64,000 bases of DNA from Leptospira harrisiae (lineage in GTDB: Bacteria > Spirochaetota > Leptospiria > Leptospirales > Leptospiraceae), in contig NZ_NPDX01000001.1 in assembly GCF_002811945.1 (NCBI RefSeq), positions 1,930,501-1,994,500 on the forward strand. Reading direction: 5' to 3'. The position numbers and the translations under genes are program-made. Under the pieces are notes generated by a model that saw nothing but the letters and a program-made list of their open reading frames with translations, was not told the origin of the DNA and made no database searches. The number at the start of each line of letters is the position of its first letter. The first letter of the stretch is position 1. This document shows positions 37,036 to 46,722 of the stretch, in pieces.

Positions 37036-38304
37036 ATGAACCGTTCCTTTCTGCCGTTTCTTGCCCTTTCCTTTCTTTTCGCATGTGCCGAACCAAAGGC
37101 AGACAATCTTTGCGATGCAGACGATAACTTTTTTCTACCGAATATTCTCTACAGGCTGATCGTAAAAGACAAAAGTAACCAGTGTGGTTATAGAGTGTTT
37201 CCCAAACTACCTGCATGCCAATTGGAATACGAAGAAACCCATCTAGCAGAAAATTGGCCTCAAGTCAAAGCGGAGATGGAAACTCAATTTTCCCTTGGTT
37301 CCTTTGGCCCAGAAACCCTATTCCAATATAGACCAGAAACAGTAGCGTTTGTTACTGGAAATGGTACGACTGCGTTTCAAGGTGCACTCAATGCTCCCAA
37401 TGGAGAGGTTTACTTTCTCCCATATGATTCTAATATGTTTTTATCAATCAATCCGTTTTCTAAAACTTATACGAATGCGGGAACATCAGCCGGTGGTGTG
37501 GAGTTTATAGGGGGATCTCTCGGACCATCCGGAAAAATTTATTTAGCTCCCCATGTTTCCAGTTCTTTTCTTTCATTAGATACGACAAATAACAACCTAA
37601 AGATGACGATTGGTAACCAAACCATGGTTAGTGCTGCATATAACGGAGCTATCTATGCGCCGAATGGAAAGATCTACTATGTTCCGAGTTCAGAAACAAT
37701 CATTCGTTATTACGATACAAATACTGGCAAAATTGGATCGGTGGCAACACCAACCTCGGGAGGATTTTCTTCTGCGGTTCTTACGCCCGAAGGAAAAATT
37801 TATTTTATCCCTTTTACCTCAACCACCATGTACATTTTAGATATTCAGAATGATTCTGTAACCCCCCACCCTTATGTGTTTCCGGGAAGTAATGCTTATA
37901 TTTCTGGCGTCTTAACTCCCAATGGAAGAATTTATATGATTCCCTATAATACAATCCCCCTCATATATTTGGAAACAGACTCTGGGAAAATTGTCACTGT
38001 TTCCAATATTCCTGGAGCGTCAGGATCCAATTTGTTTAATGGAGCAGTGCTTGCTCCCAACGGAAAAATCTACCCTGTCCCTAGTGACAATTATTCAAAC
38101 TTTATCTCCATCAACACCCTGGACCATACAATCTCTACACTCTTTCCAAAACCTGGATCATCCTACCGCGGGGGAGCTATTGGGCCCAATGGAGAAATTT
38201 ATTTAGCACCTCATGGAGCCAATCGTTTTGATGTGATCTTTACCAATTCCATAGGAAAGTTCTGCAATTCCCTAAGGCTTTCCCCATACTGGAACAAATT
38301 ATAA
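37036..38304 (+). CDS. Lipoprotein with seven propeller-like repeats
   Basis: 422 residues. The signal FLPFLALSFLFAC ends at a lipobox Cys (about 17). Residues 115-400 contain seven copies of a unit of about 44 residues centred on PNGKIYxVP: NAPNGEVYFLP, GPSGKIYLAP, APNGKIYYVP, TPEGKIYFIP, TPNGRIYMIP, APNGKIYPVP and GPNGEIYLAP. Seven blades is a common beta-propeller number. Similar repeat lipoproteins occur in Leptospira. No catalytic motif is visible, so a binding role at the surface is likely but unproven. Confidence 0.82.
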   Translation: MNRSFLPFLALSFLFACAEPKADNLCDADDNFFLPNILYRLIVKDKSNQCGYRVFPKLPACQLEYEETHLAENWPQVKAEMETQFSLGSFGPETLFQYRPETVAFVTGNGTTAFQGALNAPNGEVYFLPYDSNMFLSINPFSKTYTNAGTSAGGVEFIGGSLGPSGKIYLAPHVSSSFLSLDTTNNNLKMTIGNQTMVSAAYNGAIYAPNGKIYYVPSSETIIRYYDTNTGKIGSVATPTSGGFSSAVLTPEGKIYFIPFTSTTMYILDIQNDSVTPHPYVFPGSNAYISGVLTPNGRIYMIPYNTIPLIYLETDSGKIVTVSNIPGASGSNLFNGAVLAPNGKIYPVPSDNYSNFISINTLDHTISTLFPKPGSSYRGGAIGPNGEIYLAPHGANRFDVIFTNSIGKFCNSLRLSPYWNKL

Positions 38305-38384
38305 GAAGCTAAGAACCAAGGATTTCCGTCTTCTTTTCGTCTGATGTTCTACGGTCTTCTGTATCGAAGCCATAAGAACAAACG

Positions 38385-40298
38385 ATGGAACCATTCAACC
38401 AAACTGATCCCACCTCCTTTGTTCTGTTTGCTGACAGTTTACCTTTGGGAGTATTTCTATTCGAATCTCCGACAGAACTATTATCATTAGAAAGTAAATT
38501 GCTTTATGCAAATCCGCAGGCAAAAACTCTTTTACATTGGGAAACAGAGGCAAGCGGACCGCCTAACCTAAAGGAAATTTTTTTTCCATTCGGGAACGAT
38601 ATTTTTTTGGCAGAAACTCTTTTATCCTTACAACAGGAGAAATCCAATTCTATTTATTTGGATGCAGAGAATCCGAAAAACGAAACTTCAAAATCTCAAA
38701 AGATATACTCCTTGCGAGCACAACAAATTTCGAACCATATGTTTTATATTCTTTTAGAAGACACCACAAAACAAAAGATAAATGGTATATCGATTCATCA
38801 AAAGGAATCTCAACTAAAACACGTAATCAAAACAATGATCAATGGTGTCGTTGTGGTAAACGTGCAAGGGCAAATTATTTATGCAAACGATAGTGCTGCC
38901 AAAATTCTCTCTTTAGAAATTGACCAAATTCAAAACAAATACTTTGCCTCAAAAGAATGGAAACAAATCCGTGCAGATGGAACTCCCTTTCCAGAAGAGG
39001 AACTACCATTATCCATTGCCTTAAAAAGACAAAAAACCGTTTATCATCAAGAACATGGGATTATTGCCGAAGGAGAAACCATCAAATGGTTAAACATCAA
39101 TGCAACTCCAATTTATGATGCAGAAGGTAAACTAGAAGGTGCGACTGCAAGTTTTCTTGACATTACTGAGCTAAAAAACACCCAAAACACAATTGAATTA
39201 AAAAACAAAAAATTAAAAGCGATTCTCGATGCCATCGAGCGATCCGCTATAGTGAGTATTGCTGATACCAAAGGTGTCATCCTTAGGGCAAACCAAAAGT
39301 TTATCAAAATTTCCGGATACTCCGAAAAAGAATTGTTAGGTTCTGACCACAGGAAACTCAATTCAAAATTTCATCCAAAAGATTTTTGGGAAAAAATGTG
39401 GAAGGACATTCTGTCAGGCCAACCTTGGGAAGGAATCATTCGAAACCAATCTAAACACGGAAATTTTTTCTGGTTACAAACGTACATCCATCCGCTTTAT
39501 GATTCCAATGAAAAAATAGAATCCTTTTTATCCATTCGATTTGATATCACTGAAGAAGTGGAAGCCTTAGAAAACACCAACAGGATGCTTCATTTTACTG
39601 GAATCCAAAACAGTCGTCTCCAAAATTTTGCATATATAGTTTCCCATAATATCCGACAACACTCTTCTAACTTTACATCCCTAATTGATCTCCTCGAAGA
39701 AAACCCAAGCGAAGAAGAAAGAAAAAACATTGTGAACATGTTGCACGCATCTTCAGAAAAACTAAACGAAACAATTACACATTTAAATGATATCATATCC
39801 ATCAATCAGATGTTAAATAAACCCATGGAAACATGTACGATTGAAGAGGAAGTTCAAAAAACATTGAATATACTCAAGGGTTCAATCGAATCTAGAAACA
39901 TTCAAATATCTGTGGAAATCGAAGAAAATTTAGAACTAACGATCATTCCTGCGTATTTAGAAAGTATTCTCCTCAATTTGGTCTCCAATGCAATTAAGTA
40001 TGTAAGATTAAAAGACGGTGCTTTCATTCGCATTTATGCAAAAAAGATAGATGGACAGGTACATCTGCGAGTGGAAGACAATGGGCTTGGAATCAATTTA
40101 GAAAAACACGGAAATAAGATTTTTGGTATGTTTAAGACCTTCCATAAAAATGAAGATGCTCGTGGAATAGGACTTTTTATCACCAAATCCCAAGTAGAAG
40201 TTCTTGGAGGAACCATATCCGTAGAGAGTGAGGAAGGAAAAGGGTCTACGTTCACCGTGTCAATCCCAGAGAATCCAAACAAAGCCATCCATATTTAA
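38385..40298 (+). CDS. Orphan PAS sensor histidine kinase
   Basis: 637 residues, no membrane segment. Three PAS units lie at about 10-125, 148-265 and 275-395 (for example ANDSAAKILSLEIDQI, KFIKISGYSEKELLGSDHRK, FFWLQTYIHPLYDSN). The H-box is FAYIVSHNIRQHSSN, a variant in which Asn replaces the usual Asp or Glu after His. The HATPase has LNLVSNAIKYV (N-box), VEDNGLGINLEKHG (G1) and GIGLFITKSQVE (G2). It should autophosphorylate on that His in response to a cytoplasmic signal. No response regulator is next to it. Confidence 0.88.
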   Translation: MEPFNQTDPTSFVLFADSLPLGVFLFESPTELLSLESKLLYANPQAKTLLHWETEASGPPNLKEIFFPFGNDIFLAETLLSLQQEKSNSIYLDAENPKNETSKSQKIYSLRAQQISNHMFYILLEDTTKQKINGISIHQKESQLKHVIKTMINGVVVVNVQGQIIYANDSAAKILSLEIDQIQNKYFASKEWKQIRADGTPFPEEELPLSIALKRQKTVYHQEHGIIAEGETIKWLNINATPIYDAEGKLEGATASFLDITELKNTQNTIELKNKKLKAILDAIERSAIVSIADTKGVILRANQKFIKISGYSEKELLGSDHRKLNSKFHPKDFWEKMWKDILSGQPWEGIIRNQSKHGNFFWLQTYIHPLYDSNEKIESFLSIRFDITEEVEALENTNRMLHFTGIQNSRLQNFAYIVSHNIRQHSSNFTSLIDLLEENPSEEERKNIVNMLHASSEKLNETITHLNDIISINQMLNKPMETCTIEEEVQKTLNILKGSIESRNIQISVEIEENLELTIIPAYLESILLNLVSNAIKYVRLKDGAFIRIYAKKIDGQVHLRVEDNGLGINLEKHGNKIFGMFKTFHKNEDARGIGLFITKSQVEVLGGTISVESEEGKGSTFTVSIPENPNKAIHI

Positions 40299-40338
40299 TT
40301 GGAACTGCTGAATCTCTAAACAACTAGGAAACTTCCTT

Positions 40339-40352
40339 CAAACTAAAGTTTG
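40339..40352. repeat. Palindrome in the sucCD upstream region
   Basis: CAAACT-AA-AGTTTG is a perfect six-base inverted repeat with a two-base centre. It lies 26 bases upstream of a perfect -35-like TTGACA (40378-40383), about 80 bases before the sucC ATG. No well-spaced -10 follows (nearest TTACCC, at 21 bases), so the promoter is not secure. The repeat could be an operator for a regulator of the citric acid cycle, but that is a guess. Confidence 0.3.
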
Positions 40353-40461
40353 TATCAATAGAACCTAGCATTCTGTCTTGACAATCTCACCCGACACACG
40401 AGCCTTACCCTAGTGATCCGTCGGCAAGACCCTCGGACGTACCAATGACATAAGGAAATCC

Positions 40462-41631
40462 ATGAAAGTCCACGAATACCAGGCCAAAGAAATCCTACGT
40501 AGACACAATGCCAACGTTCCCTTCGGAAAGGTCATCGACACAGTCGGTGATTTCGAAAAGGCATACAGCGAAGTTGTCCAAAAATCACCCGTAGTGGTGG
40601 TGAAAGCCCAAATCCACGCTGGTGGACGAGGAAAAGGTGGCGGTGTCAAGGTTGCCAAAACCAAAGAAGACGCCAAAGCTGCTGCTGAGAGAATTCTCGG
40701 GATGCAACTCATCACCCCTCAAACCGGTGAAGAAGGAAAAAAAGTTCTAAAAATCTATTTGGAACAAGGTCTTGAAATCGCAAAGGAATACTACCTTTCC
40801 ATCCTACTTGATCGTGCTTTCCGCAAAACCATCATTATGGCTTCTACCGAAGGTGGAATGGAAATCGAAGAAGTTGCAGAAACTCATCCAGAAAAAATCA
40901 TCAAAATCCAAATTGATCCAGGTATTGGAATCCAAGGTTCGCAAATTCGGGAACTCGCATTTGCTCTAGGAATCCCAGCGGAGGCGCAAAAGTCCTTCAC
41001 TGCACTTGTAAACTCTGTTTACAACGCATACATCAAAGAAGATGCAGCACTATTGGAAATCAACCCTCTCATCCTAACAAAACAAAATGAAATCGTTGCA
41101 GGTGACTGCAAGATGGACTTGGATGAAAACGCACTCTATCGCCACCCTGAAAACGAAGCTCTTCGAGATATCTCTGAAGAAGATCCGTATGAAGTAAAAG
41201 CAAAAGAATACAACCTCAACTACGTAAAGTTAGATGGTAACATTGGTTGTATGGTGAATGGTGCCGGTCTTGCGATGGCAACTATGGATATCGTGAAGTT
41301 AGCTGGTGCAGAACCTGCAAACTTTTTGGACGTCGGAGGCGGAGCAAACCCTACTACGGTAGAAAACGGTTTTAGACTCATCCTTTCTGATCCAAACGTA
41401 AAAGGAATCTTTGTAAACGTATTCGGTGGTATCGTTCGTTGTGACCGTGTGGCTGTCGGAATTATCGAAGCTACGAAAAAGGTAAACGTATCGGTTCCAG
41501 TAGTGGTTCGATTGAAAGGAACCAATGCGGAAGAAGGAAAAAAAATCCTGAACGAATCCGGTATGAACATTGTGGGAGTGGAAGGACTCCGTGACGCGGC
41601 AGACAAAATCGTCTCCCTAATCAAAAAATAG
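40462..41631 (+). CDS. sucC: Succinyl-CoA ligase, beta subunit
   Basis: 389 residues, the normal size. It opens [17 protein letters not shown], with the ATP-grasp motif [16 protein letters not shown], metal- and nucleotide-site ALLEINPLI and the CoA-ligase segment [14 protein letters not shown] followed by [23 protein letters not shown] is the conserved C-terminal block. With SucD it makes succinate and ATP or GTP from succinyl-CoA in the citric acid cycle. AAGGAA precedes the ATG. It is twelve bases upstream of sucD, forming an operon. Confidence 0.96.
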   Translation: MKVHEYQAKEILRRHNANVPFGKVIDTVGDFEKAYSEVVQKSPVVVVKAQIHAGGRGKGGGVKVAKTKEDAKAAAERILGMQLITPQTGEEGKKVLKIYLEQGLEIAKEYYLSILLDRAFRKTIIMASTEGGMEIEEVAETHPEKIIKIQIDPGIGIQGSQIRELAFALGIPAEAQKSFTALVNSVYNAYIKEDAALLEINPLILTKQNEIVAGDCKMDLDENALYRHPENEALRDISEEDPYEVKAKEYNLNYVKLDGNIGCMVNGAGLAMATMDIVKLAGAEPANFLDVGGGANPTTVENGFRLILSDPNVKGIFVNVFGGIVRCDRVAVGIIEATKKVNVSVPVVVRLKGTNAEEGKKILNESGMNIVGVEGLRDAADKIVSLIKK

Positions 41632-41643
41632 GAACTATAAAAC

Positions 41644-42534
41644 ATGACTGTATTAGTTGACGCAAACACAAGAGTAGTCGTCCAAGGGATCACCGGTAAG
41701 GAAGGATCCTTTCATGCGACTCAAATGTTAGAATATGGTACAAAAGTAGTTGCTGGTGTAACTCCTGGTAAAGGTGGACAAACTTGGACTTCTGAAACTG
41801 GAAAAACTGCTCCTGTTCGTAATACCATCAAAGAAGCAATGATCCAAGACGGTGCGAATGCTGCGATTATCTTCGTTCCACCTCCATTCGCAGCAGATGC
41901 GATTTTGGAAGGAATCTTTGCTGAGATCCCACTCGTAGTGTGTATCACAGAAGGAATCCCTACTCACGATATGCTCAAAGTATATAGTGTTCTTCGTAAT
42001 TCCAAAACCAAACTGGTAGGACCAAACTGTCCTGGGGTCATCAATCCTTTCCACAAAGTAAAAATGGGAATTATGCCAGGTTTCATCCACACTCCAGGGA
42101 AGATCGGGATTGTTTCTCGTTCTGGAACTTTGACTTATGAATCCGTTGCTTCCTTAACAGCGGCAGGCCTTGGCCAATCCACTTGTATCGGTATCGGGGG
42201 AGACCCAGTTCCTGGGATGAACCACGTAGAAGCGGTTCGCCTCTTAAACGAAGATCCAGATACTGAAGGAATCGTAATGATCGGTGAGATTGGTGGAACT
42301 TCGGAAGAAGAAGCTGCCGCTTACATCAAAGCGCATGTGAAAAAACCAGTGGTTGGTTTTATTGCAGGCCAAACGGCACCTCCAGGAAAACGTATGGGCC
42401 ATGCCGGTGCGATCATTTCTGGTGGAATGGGAACTGCCACTTCTAAAATAGCTGCGATGCAAGACGCTGGTGTCAGCATCTGTGCGCACATTGGCGAAGT
42501 TGGCGATAAAATGAAGGCAGCCCTTAAAAAATAA
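41644..42534 (+). CDS. sucD: Succinyl-CoA ligase, alpha subunit
   Basis: 296 residues. An N-terminal CoA-binding Rossmann fold ([20 protein letters not shown]) is followed by [22 protein letters not shown] and GIGGDPVPG, with the phospho-His in [20 protein letters not shown] (the GHAG His). It carries the phosphohistidine intermediate and binds CoA. It forms the heteromer with SucC, immediately upstream. The gene ends inside a strong terminator hairpin whose stem includes the stop codon. Confidence 0.96.
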   Translation: MTVLVDANTRVVVQGITGKEGSFHATQMLEYGTKVVAGVTPGKGGQTWTSETGKTAPVRNTIKEAMIQDGANAAIIFVPPPFAADAILEGIFAEIPLVVCITEGIPTHDMLKVYSVLRNSKTKLVGPNCPGVINPFHKVKMGIMPGFIHTPGKIGIVSRSGTLTYESVASLTAAGLGQSTCIGIGGDPVPGMNHVEAVRLLNEDPDTEGIVMIGEIGGTSEEEAAAYIKAHVKKPVVGFIAGQTAPPGKRMGHAGAIISGGMGTATSKIAAMQDAGVSICAHIGEVGDKMKAALKK

Positions 42535-42542
42535 GGGCTTTT
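42519..42542 (+). terminator. Rho-independent terminator of sucCD
   Basis: AGCCCTTA-AAAAA-TAAGGGCT is a perfect eight-pair stem with a five-base loop, followed by TTT. The last codons and the TAA of sucD (42532-42534) form part of it. It separates sucCD from the TolC-like gene that starts 58 bases after the sucD stop. Confidence 0.8.
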
Positions 42543-42592
42543 GGATAAAAAAAACAGCTATTCAAGGGGAATGAGGAGTCTGAATTAACAGT

Positions 42593-44134
42593 ATGGAACA
42601 ACGTTCATGGGTTTCAAGTACATTGATTCTCCTCGTTTCCGTAAGCCTATTGGCTGCGGAATCTGGAGATAAGGGATTTACACTTAGTTTACAAGACGCA
42701 GTCAAGTATGCCATTGAAAACAACCGCGAGGTCATGCAGGCCCGTTTGGAATTAGCCAAAGCTGATTCAAACCTAATGAAGTTTGAAGGAAAGTATTCTT
42801 GGCGTGCACTTTCCAAAGCAGAATTGGATCAAAAACAATTTCCGTTTAACCAAAACAATATCTTTACGGGAACAAAAACCCAAACCAATACTTATAGTGC
42901 TGGTTTAGAAAAACTCTTCACTACGGGAACTTATTTTAAAATAGAAGCTAAATCGCAACGATTTGACTCGAACGCATTTGAAGATCCGAATAAAACTCCA
43001 TCTGGATTTGGCGCTCTTGGCCTTCCTCCATTATATACAGATACCCTGTCGGTTACCATTGCTCAAGATTTGTTAAAAAATGCCTTTGGTGCCAATGAGA
43101 GGAATTCGGAAAAAATCCTCGAAAACCAAACGGAGATTATGCGAGAACAAATGGAAGACCAAGTGGCAAGCAAAGTCGTCGCCACTCTCGTTGACTATTG
43201 GAATTTTTCTGTGAAAGATTCAGGATACCAAACTTTCGAACAACTATTAAAAAATACTAAGAATGTCAGAGACTTAACCATTCGAAAACAAGGCCTTGGA
43301 CTTTCAGAGAGTTTTGAAGTAAACCAATGGAATGCCCTCCTCTCTCAAGTGGAAGGACAGATGGCACAGGCCGCTGCAGAAAAAGAAGAAGCAAGGCGAA
43401 AACTCATTCGTTCCTTAAATCTTCCTGAAGAAACAGTGTTCCAAAAAACAACTCCTCTTTCGGAAACTCTTCCTTCAAAATTGGATTACCAAGCAGACAT
43501 TGATTATGCTTACAAACATAGAGCTGATTTTAGAGCCATTCTTCGTAAAAAAGAAAATGCAGAACTTTCCATGAAAACTGCTAAAAATGAAGCTCTTCCT
43601 GCGTTAAAAGCTTCTGGAACCTATGGATACCAAGCGCAGAATTTGATTAGTCCCCAAAACAACTATACAGACAGTCGTTCTGGTGTTTTTTCTTACCAAT
43701 ATCCTGTGATGCAAGGTTCCCTTGATCTTTCTTATCCAATTATGGACAAGGGAGTGAAAGCGGGAATTCGTGATGCAGAAATTCAAAAACGCCAAGTTTC
43801 ATTGGAAGAAGCAGATCTAGTCAAAGCAGTTTCTGACGATGTCAAAACAAGAATTGATATTTTAAAAGCTTCATTTCAAGTAATGGAAAATGCAAAACGA
43901 ACAGAAGAAGAATCCAAAAAATACTACAACGGTGTTTTACGTTCTTTTCAACAAGGTAGATTCAATGCCTTAGCTGTTAAAAATGCTTTAGATACTTTGG
44001 TGCAAGACCAATTGTCACTAGTTCGTGCAAAAGTAGATTATAACATCAATTTACATAGATACTATGTTGCAAAAAATGCTTTGTTCGAAGAATACGGAGT
44101 GGATAGATCCAAACTCCTACCTGAAAATCTTTAG
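42593..44134 (+). CDS. TolC-family outer membrane efflux protein
   Basis: 513 residues with an N-terminal signal (STLILLVSVSLLAAES). Two OEP repeats are visible: a first helical hairpin region starting LSLQDAVKYAIENNREVMQAR, and a second starting about residue 300 (YKHRADFRAILRKKENAELS), which ends in a long coiled coil and RYYVAKNALFEEYGVD. TolC proteins form trimeric outer-membrane ducts for efflux pumps and type I secretion. No inner-membrane pump or adaptor gene is adjacent, so its partner is elsewhere. It starts after the sucCD terminator and is followed 21 bases later by the SH3 gene. Confidence 0.87.
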   Translation: MEQRSWVSSTLILLVSVSLLAAESGDKGFTLSLQDAVKYAIENNREVMQARLELAKADSNLMKFEGKYSWRALSKAELDQKQFPFNQNNIFTGTKTQTNTYSAGLEKLFTTGTYFKIEAKSQRFDSNAFEDPNKTPSGFGALGLPPLYTDTLSVTIAQDLLKNAFGANERNSEKILENQTEIMREQMEDQVASKVVATLVDYWNFSVKDSGYQTFEQLLKNTKNVRDLTIRKQGLGLSESFEVNQWNALLSQVEGQMAQAAAEKEEARRKLIRSLNLPEETVFQKTTPLSETLPSKLDYQADIDYAYKHRADFRAILRKKENAELSMKTAKNEALPALKASGTYGYQAQNLISPQNNYTDSRSGVFSYQYPVMQGSLDLSYPIMDKGVKAGIRDAEIQKRQVSLEEADLVKAVSDDVKTRIDILKASFQVMENAKRTEEESKKYYNGVLRSFQQGRFNALAVKNALDTLVQDQLSLVRAKVDYNINLHRYYVAKNALFEEYGVDRSKLLPENL

Positions 44135-44155
44135 TTCACAAACGGGAGGATCCTT

Positions 44156-45610
44156 TTGATACGCTCCCGTGTATTTCTTGTTCTTGGTTCTATTTTTCTA
44201 TTTCTGATTCTTGTTACATATGCTTTCGTTGACTTCCGTGATAGGGAGGACAAGGCTTATGATCTTTATCAATCAGAATCCTATCTCAAAGTTCTAAGCC
44301 TTTATTCTGAAACTGAAATCCCAACAAGTGAATTAGAACTTACCATTCTTTCCCAAACCATATCCCAATTAGAAAAAAAATTAAATGGTAAGGAACCCTC
44401 TAAAGACCTACTCTCGTTGTTTCAAATTAGAAAAGGAACAAAACTTATAGAATGGGAAACGATACGAGGAACCTATTATCATATCGAGGATCCTTACCTT
44501 TCTCATTTAAAAAAACATGGAGATGGATACAAAAGAGCTCTCCTTACAAAAATAAGTAGTTTATCCAAACCAATCCCCAAACAAGAAGTTTCCCAACTTC
44601 TCCTCCAACTCATTCTGGAAGACCCCCGAGGTATGGAAGAAAGTTTTAGTCGTGCAATGACAAACCTCCTTAGTTTTCCAATAGAACCCATAGGAGAAAT
44701 AGAATCGGAGTTTTTATTACAAACGCTCCATTTTTTAGCGAATACTTCAAACACGAGTCTCTTCCACCAAACAGCAACCGTACGAGGAAAAAATGTAAAC
44801 CTCCGCAGTGGCCCTGGTCGGGAAAATACAGAATTGGGAAAAATAAGCGAACCTGAATTCACATTTTGTTTAGAAGAAGATCCAGCGACAGAATCCATTG
44901 CAGGTACCAATGGGCACTGGAAACGTTGTTATTTTCCAAATCTTCAAAGATCGGCTTGGATCTTTTCAGGATTTTTAACTGAAGTTCCTCCCAATCCAAG
45001 TTTCATCGCCGAATTTGAAAAACGGTTTAAGTCAGTAGAAAACGAGATTCGTATTGATTTTGAAGGTTGGAATGGAAACCAAATCCCAACAACTTTTTTC
45101 GGAGATTACATTCCAAGAGATTCTGTGCGTATTTCAGGTGAAACAGGTTTTCCGATTTTTGGCCAATCCAAAGGTGGAAAACAATGGCAGAGAATTTGTA
45201 AAAAACTCTCAGGGGATAAAAACTACTTTGAGTTTTCTTTCCATCCTACAGATTCCGAAGTTCCCATCCCTTTTTTAGAACTCCATTTAAACTACGACAA
45301 CCGGGAGCACCTTGCTTATTCAATTTCCCTGGACCAAGAATCGATTTGGGTAAATAAAAATCGATATGTCCTCGACGGAGAAAAAAGGAGAGAAAACCTG
45401 TCCTTACACATTGGATCTCGTGAAGGGGACAAATGGAACGCAAGCCTTTGGAGGCGAAACACTGGACTCATCCAGTCAATACGTTCCCTACCTCTAGATG
45501 AATCCGTCCTGCAATCAGGTCGATACTCTTGGGAAATTTGTCTACCACTGGCAAAAGAACCAAACCGAGAACGAGTGTTACTTTTTGATATCCGAACAGG
45601 AATCCATTAA
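44156..45610 (+). CDS. SH3-domain (bacterial SH3b) membrane-anchored protein
   Basis: 484 residues from TTG with GGGAGG seven bases upstream. One N-terminal membrane segment (VFLVLGSIFLFLILVTYAF) is followed by a Glu/Leu-rich helical region (about 50-200), then an SH3b domain at about 205-280 (GKNVNLRSGPGRENTELGKI, WKRCYFP). The rest, about 285-484, is beta-rich and ends with GRYSWEICLPL, which looks like a carbohydrate-binding or jelly-roll fold, but I cannot name it. Probably periplasmic, with SH3b contacting peptidoglycan. It follows the TolC-like gene closely and may share its transcript. Confidence 0.72.
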   Translation: MIRSRVFLVLGSIFLFLILVTYAFVDFRDREDKAYDLYQSESYLKVLSLYSETEIPTSELELTILSQTISQLEKKLNGKEPSKDLLSLFQIRKGTKLIEWETIRGTYYHIEDPYLSHLKKHGDGYKRALLTKISSLSKPIPKQEVSQLLLQLILEDPRGMEESFSRAMTNLLSFPIEPIGEIESEFLLQTLHFLANTSNTSLFHQTATVRGKNVNLRSGPGRENTELGKISEPEFTFCLEEDPATESIAGTNGHWKRCYFPNLQRSAWIFSGFLTEVPPNPSFIAEFEKRFKSVENEIRIDFEGWNGNQIPTTFFGDYIPRDSVRISGETGFPIFGQSKGGKQWQRICKKLSGDKNYFEFSFHPTDSEVPIPFLELHLNYDNREHLAYSISLDQESIWVNKNRYVLDGEKRRENLSLHIGSREGDKWNASLWRRNTGLIQSIRSLPLDESVLQSGRYSWEICLPLAKEPNRERVLLFDIRTGIH

Positions 45611-45621
45611 AGGAGGAGATT

Positions 45622-45852
45622 ATGGCTACCTACGATTACCATTGTAATACATGTGGAAAGGACTTTGAACACGTGCAGTCGATGAAAGATGATGCACTTA
45701 CGGAATGTCTCTGTGAGAAAAAAGGATCAGTGGAACGTCGAATTTCAGCCAGTGCTGGAATTATCTTCAAAGGTACTGGGTTTTACGTCACCGATTATAA
45801 AAAAGACAATTCCACTCCTACCTCTGGCAGCACAGGTTCAGGAACCACGTAA
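45622..45852 (+). CDS. FmdB-type zinc ribbon protein
   Basis: 76 residues, with a strong AAAGGAGGAG just upstream. It begins MATYDYHCNTCGKDFE with the first Cys pair (CNTC); the second is CLC within LTECLCEKKG, shorter than the usual CPxC and with no Pro. Then SVERRISASAGIIFKGTGFY is the conserved FmdB_CxxC_SSSS-type tail. The C-terminal 20 residues are Ser/Thr/Gly-rich. Role unknown; this family is linked loosely to regulation of amidase or formamidase genes. Nine bases separate it from lpxI. Confidence 0.85.
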   Translation: MATYDYHCNTCGKDFEHVQSMKDDALTECLCEKKGSVERRISASAGIIFKGTGFYVTDYKKDNSTPTSGSTGSGTT

Positions 45853-45861
45853 GGATCCGCT

Positions 45862-46722
45862 TTGGCACCCAAAGGCAGATTAGCCATTATCGCTGGTGGT
45901 GGAGAACTACCCCATATCGGAATGTCAGAAGCCCTGGCTGCAGGTGAAGACCCCTTATTTCTTGGGCTAATTGAATCTGATTTTTCCCCACGCGAACACA
46001 GTGCACGTACGATTCCAGTGCATATCACCCAGGTTGGGAAAATTCTCAAAACCATCCAAAAAGAAAAAATCACGAGAATTTTGATGTTGGGAAAGGTCAG
46101 AAAAGATCTGCTCTTTCAAAATCTTAAATTTGATTTAAAAGCTTTGGCCATCCTTGCCAAAACCATCAACCGCAATGACTATCCTATCTTTCTTGCCATC
46201 GCAGATGAATTTGAAGCGATGGGAGTCAAAGTCATCTCCCAAAAGATCTATTTGCAATCCCTACTCCTACGCGAAGGTAGGTACACCCCAAAAAAGTTCA
46301 AAACCCAAGAATTAAAAGACATCGACTTTGGCATGTTTTACGCCGAAAAGATGGCCGATTTAGACATTGGGCAAATGGTAGTGGTTTGCGATGAATCGGT
46401 GATTGCAGTGGAAGCTGTGGAAGGAACCGATGAAACCATCAAACGAGGTGGTTTGTATACCAAAAAGAAAGGTGATGCGGTTGTTTGTAAAAGTCCGAAA
46501 GCCAAACAAGACGACCGGTTTGACTTACCCACCATTGGCATTCATACCTTCCAAATGATGCTCGAAAGTGGTTGTAAAACGCTCTGCATTCGAGAAGGTG
46601 AAACATTGGTTGTGGATCCGAAAAATGCAATTGAATTTGCCACCAAACACAAATTAAATTTTTGTGTCATAGGAAAAAGTGGAAGTAAGGTTCTCAATGG
46701 TAACCAAAAAAAAATCCCATAA
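45862..46722 (+). CDS. lpxI: UDP-2,3-diacylglucosamine pyrophosphatase LpxI
   Basis: 286 residues from TTG with AAGGA upstream. The N-terminus LAIIAGGGELPHIGMSEA and the C-terminal half (DIGQMVVVCDESVIAVEAVE, GTDETIKRGG, VVCKSPKAKQDDRFDLPTIG) are those of DUF1009/LpxI. The enzyme makes 2,3-diacylglucosamine 1-phosphate (lipid X) from UDP-2,3-diacylglucosamine, the step before LpxB. LpxI stands in for LpxH in many bacteria outside the gamma/beta group. It overlaps lpxB by 26 bases, so the two lipid A steps are coupled. Confidence 0.92.
   Translation: MAPKGRLAIIAGGGELPHIGMSEALAAGEDPLFLGLIESDFSPREHSARTIPVHITQVGKILKTIQKEKITRILMLGKVRKDLLFQNLKFDLKALAILAKTINRNDYPIFLAIADEFEAMGVKVISQKIYLQSLLLREGRYTPKKFKTQELKDIDFGMFYAEKMADLDIGQMVVVCDESVIAVEAVEGTDETIKRGGLYTKKKGDAVVCKSPKAKQDDRFDLPTIGIHTFQMMLESGCKTLCIREGETLVVDPKNAIEFATKHKLNFCVIGKSGSKVLNGNQKKIP

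Noticed and set aside
40378..40405. TTGACA box as the sucCD promoter
   Set aside because: No -10 at 16-18 bases; the nearest candidate is about 21 bases away. Noted only with the adjacent palindrome.
46679..46696. GTG start for LpxB six codons upstream
   Set aside because: AAGG is well placed for the ATG at 46697, and LpxB proteins begin close to the GEHSGD motif.
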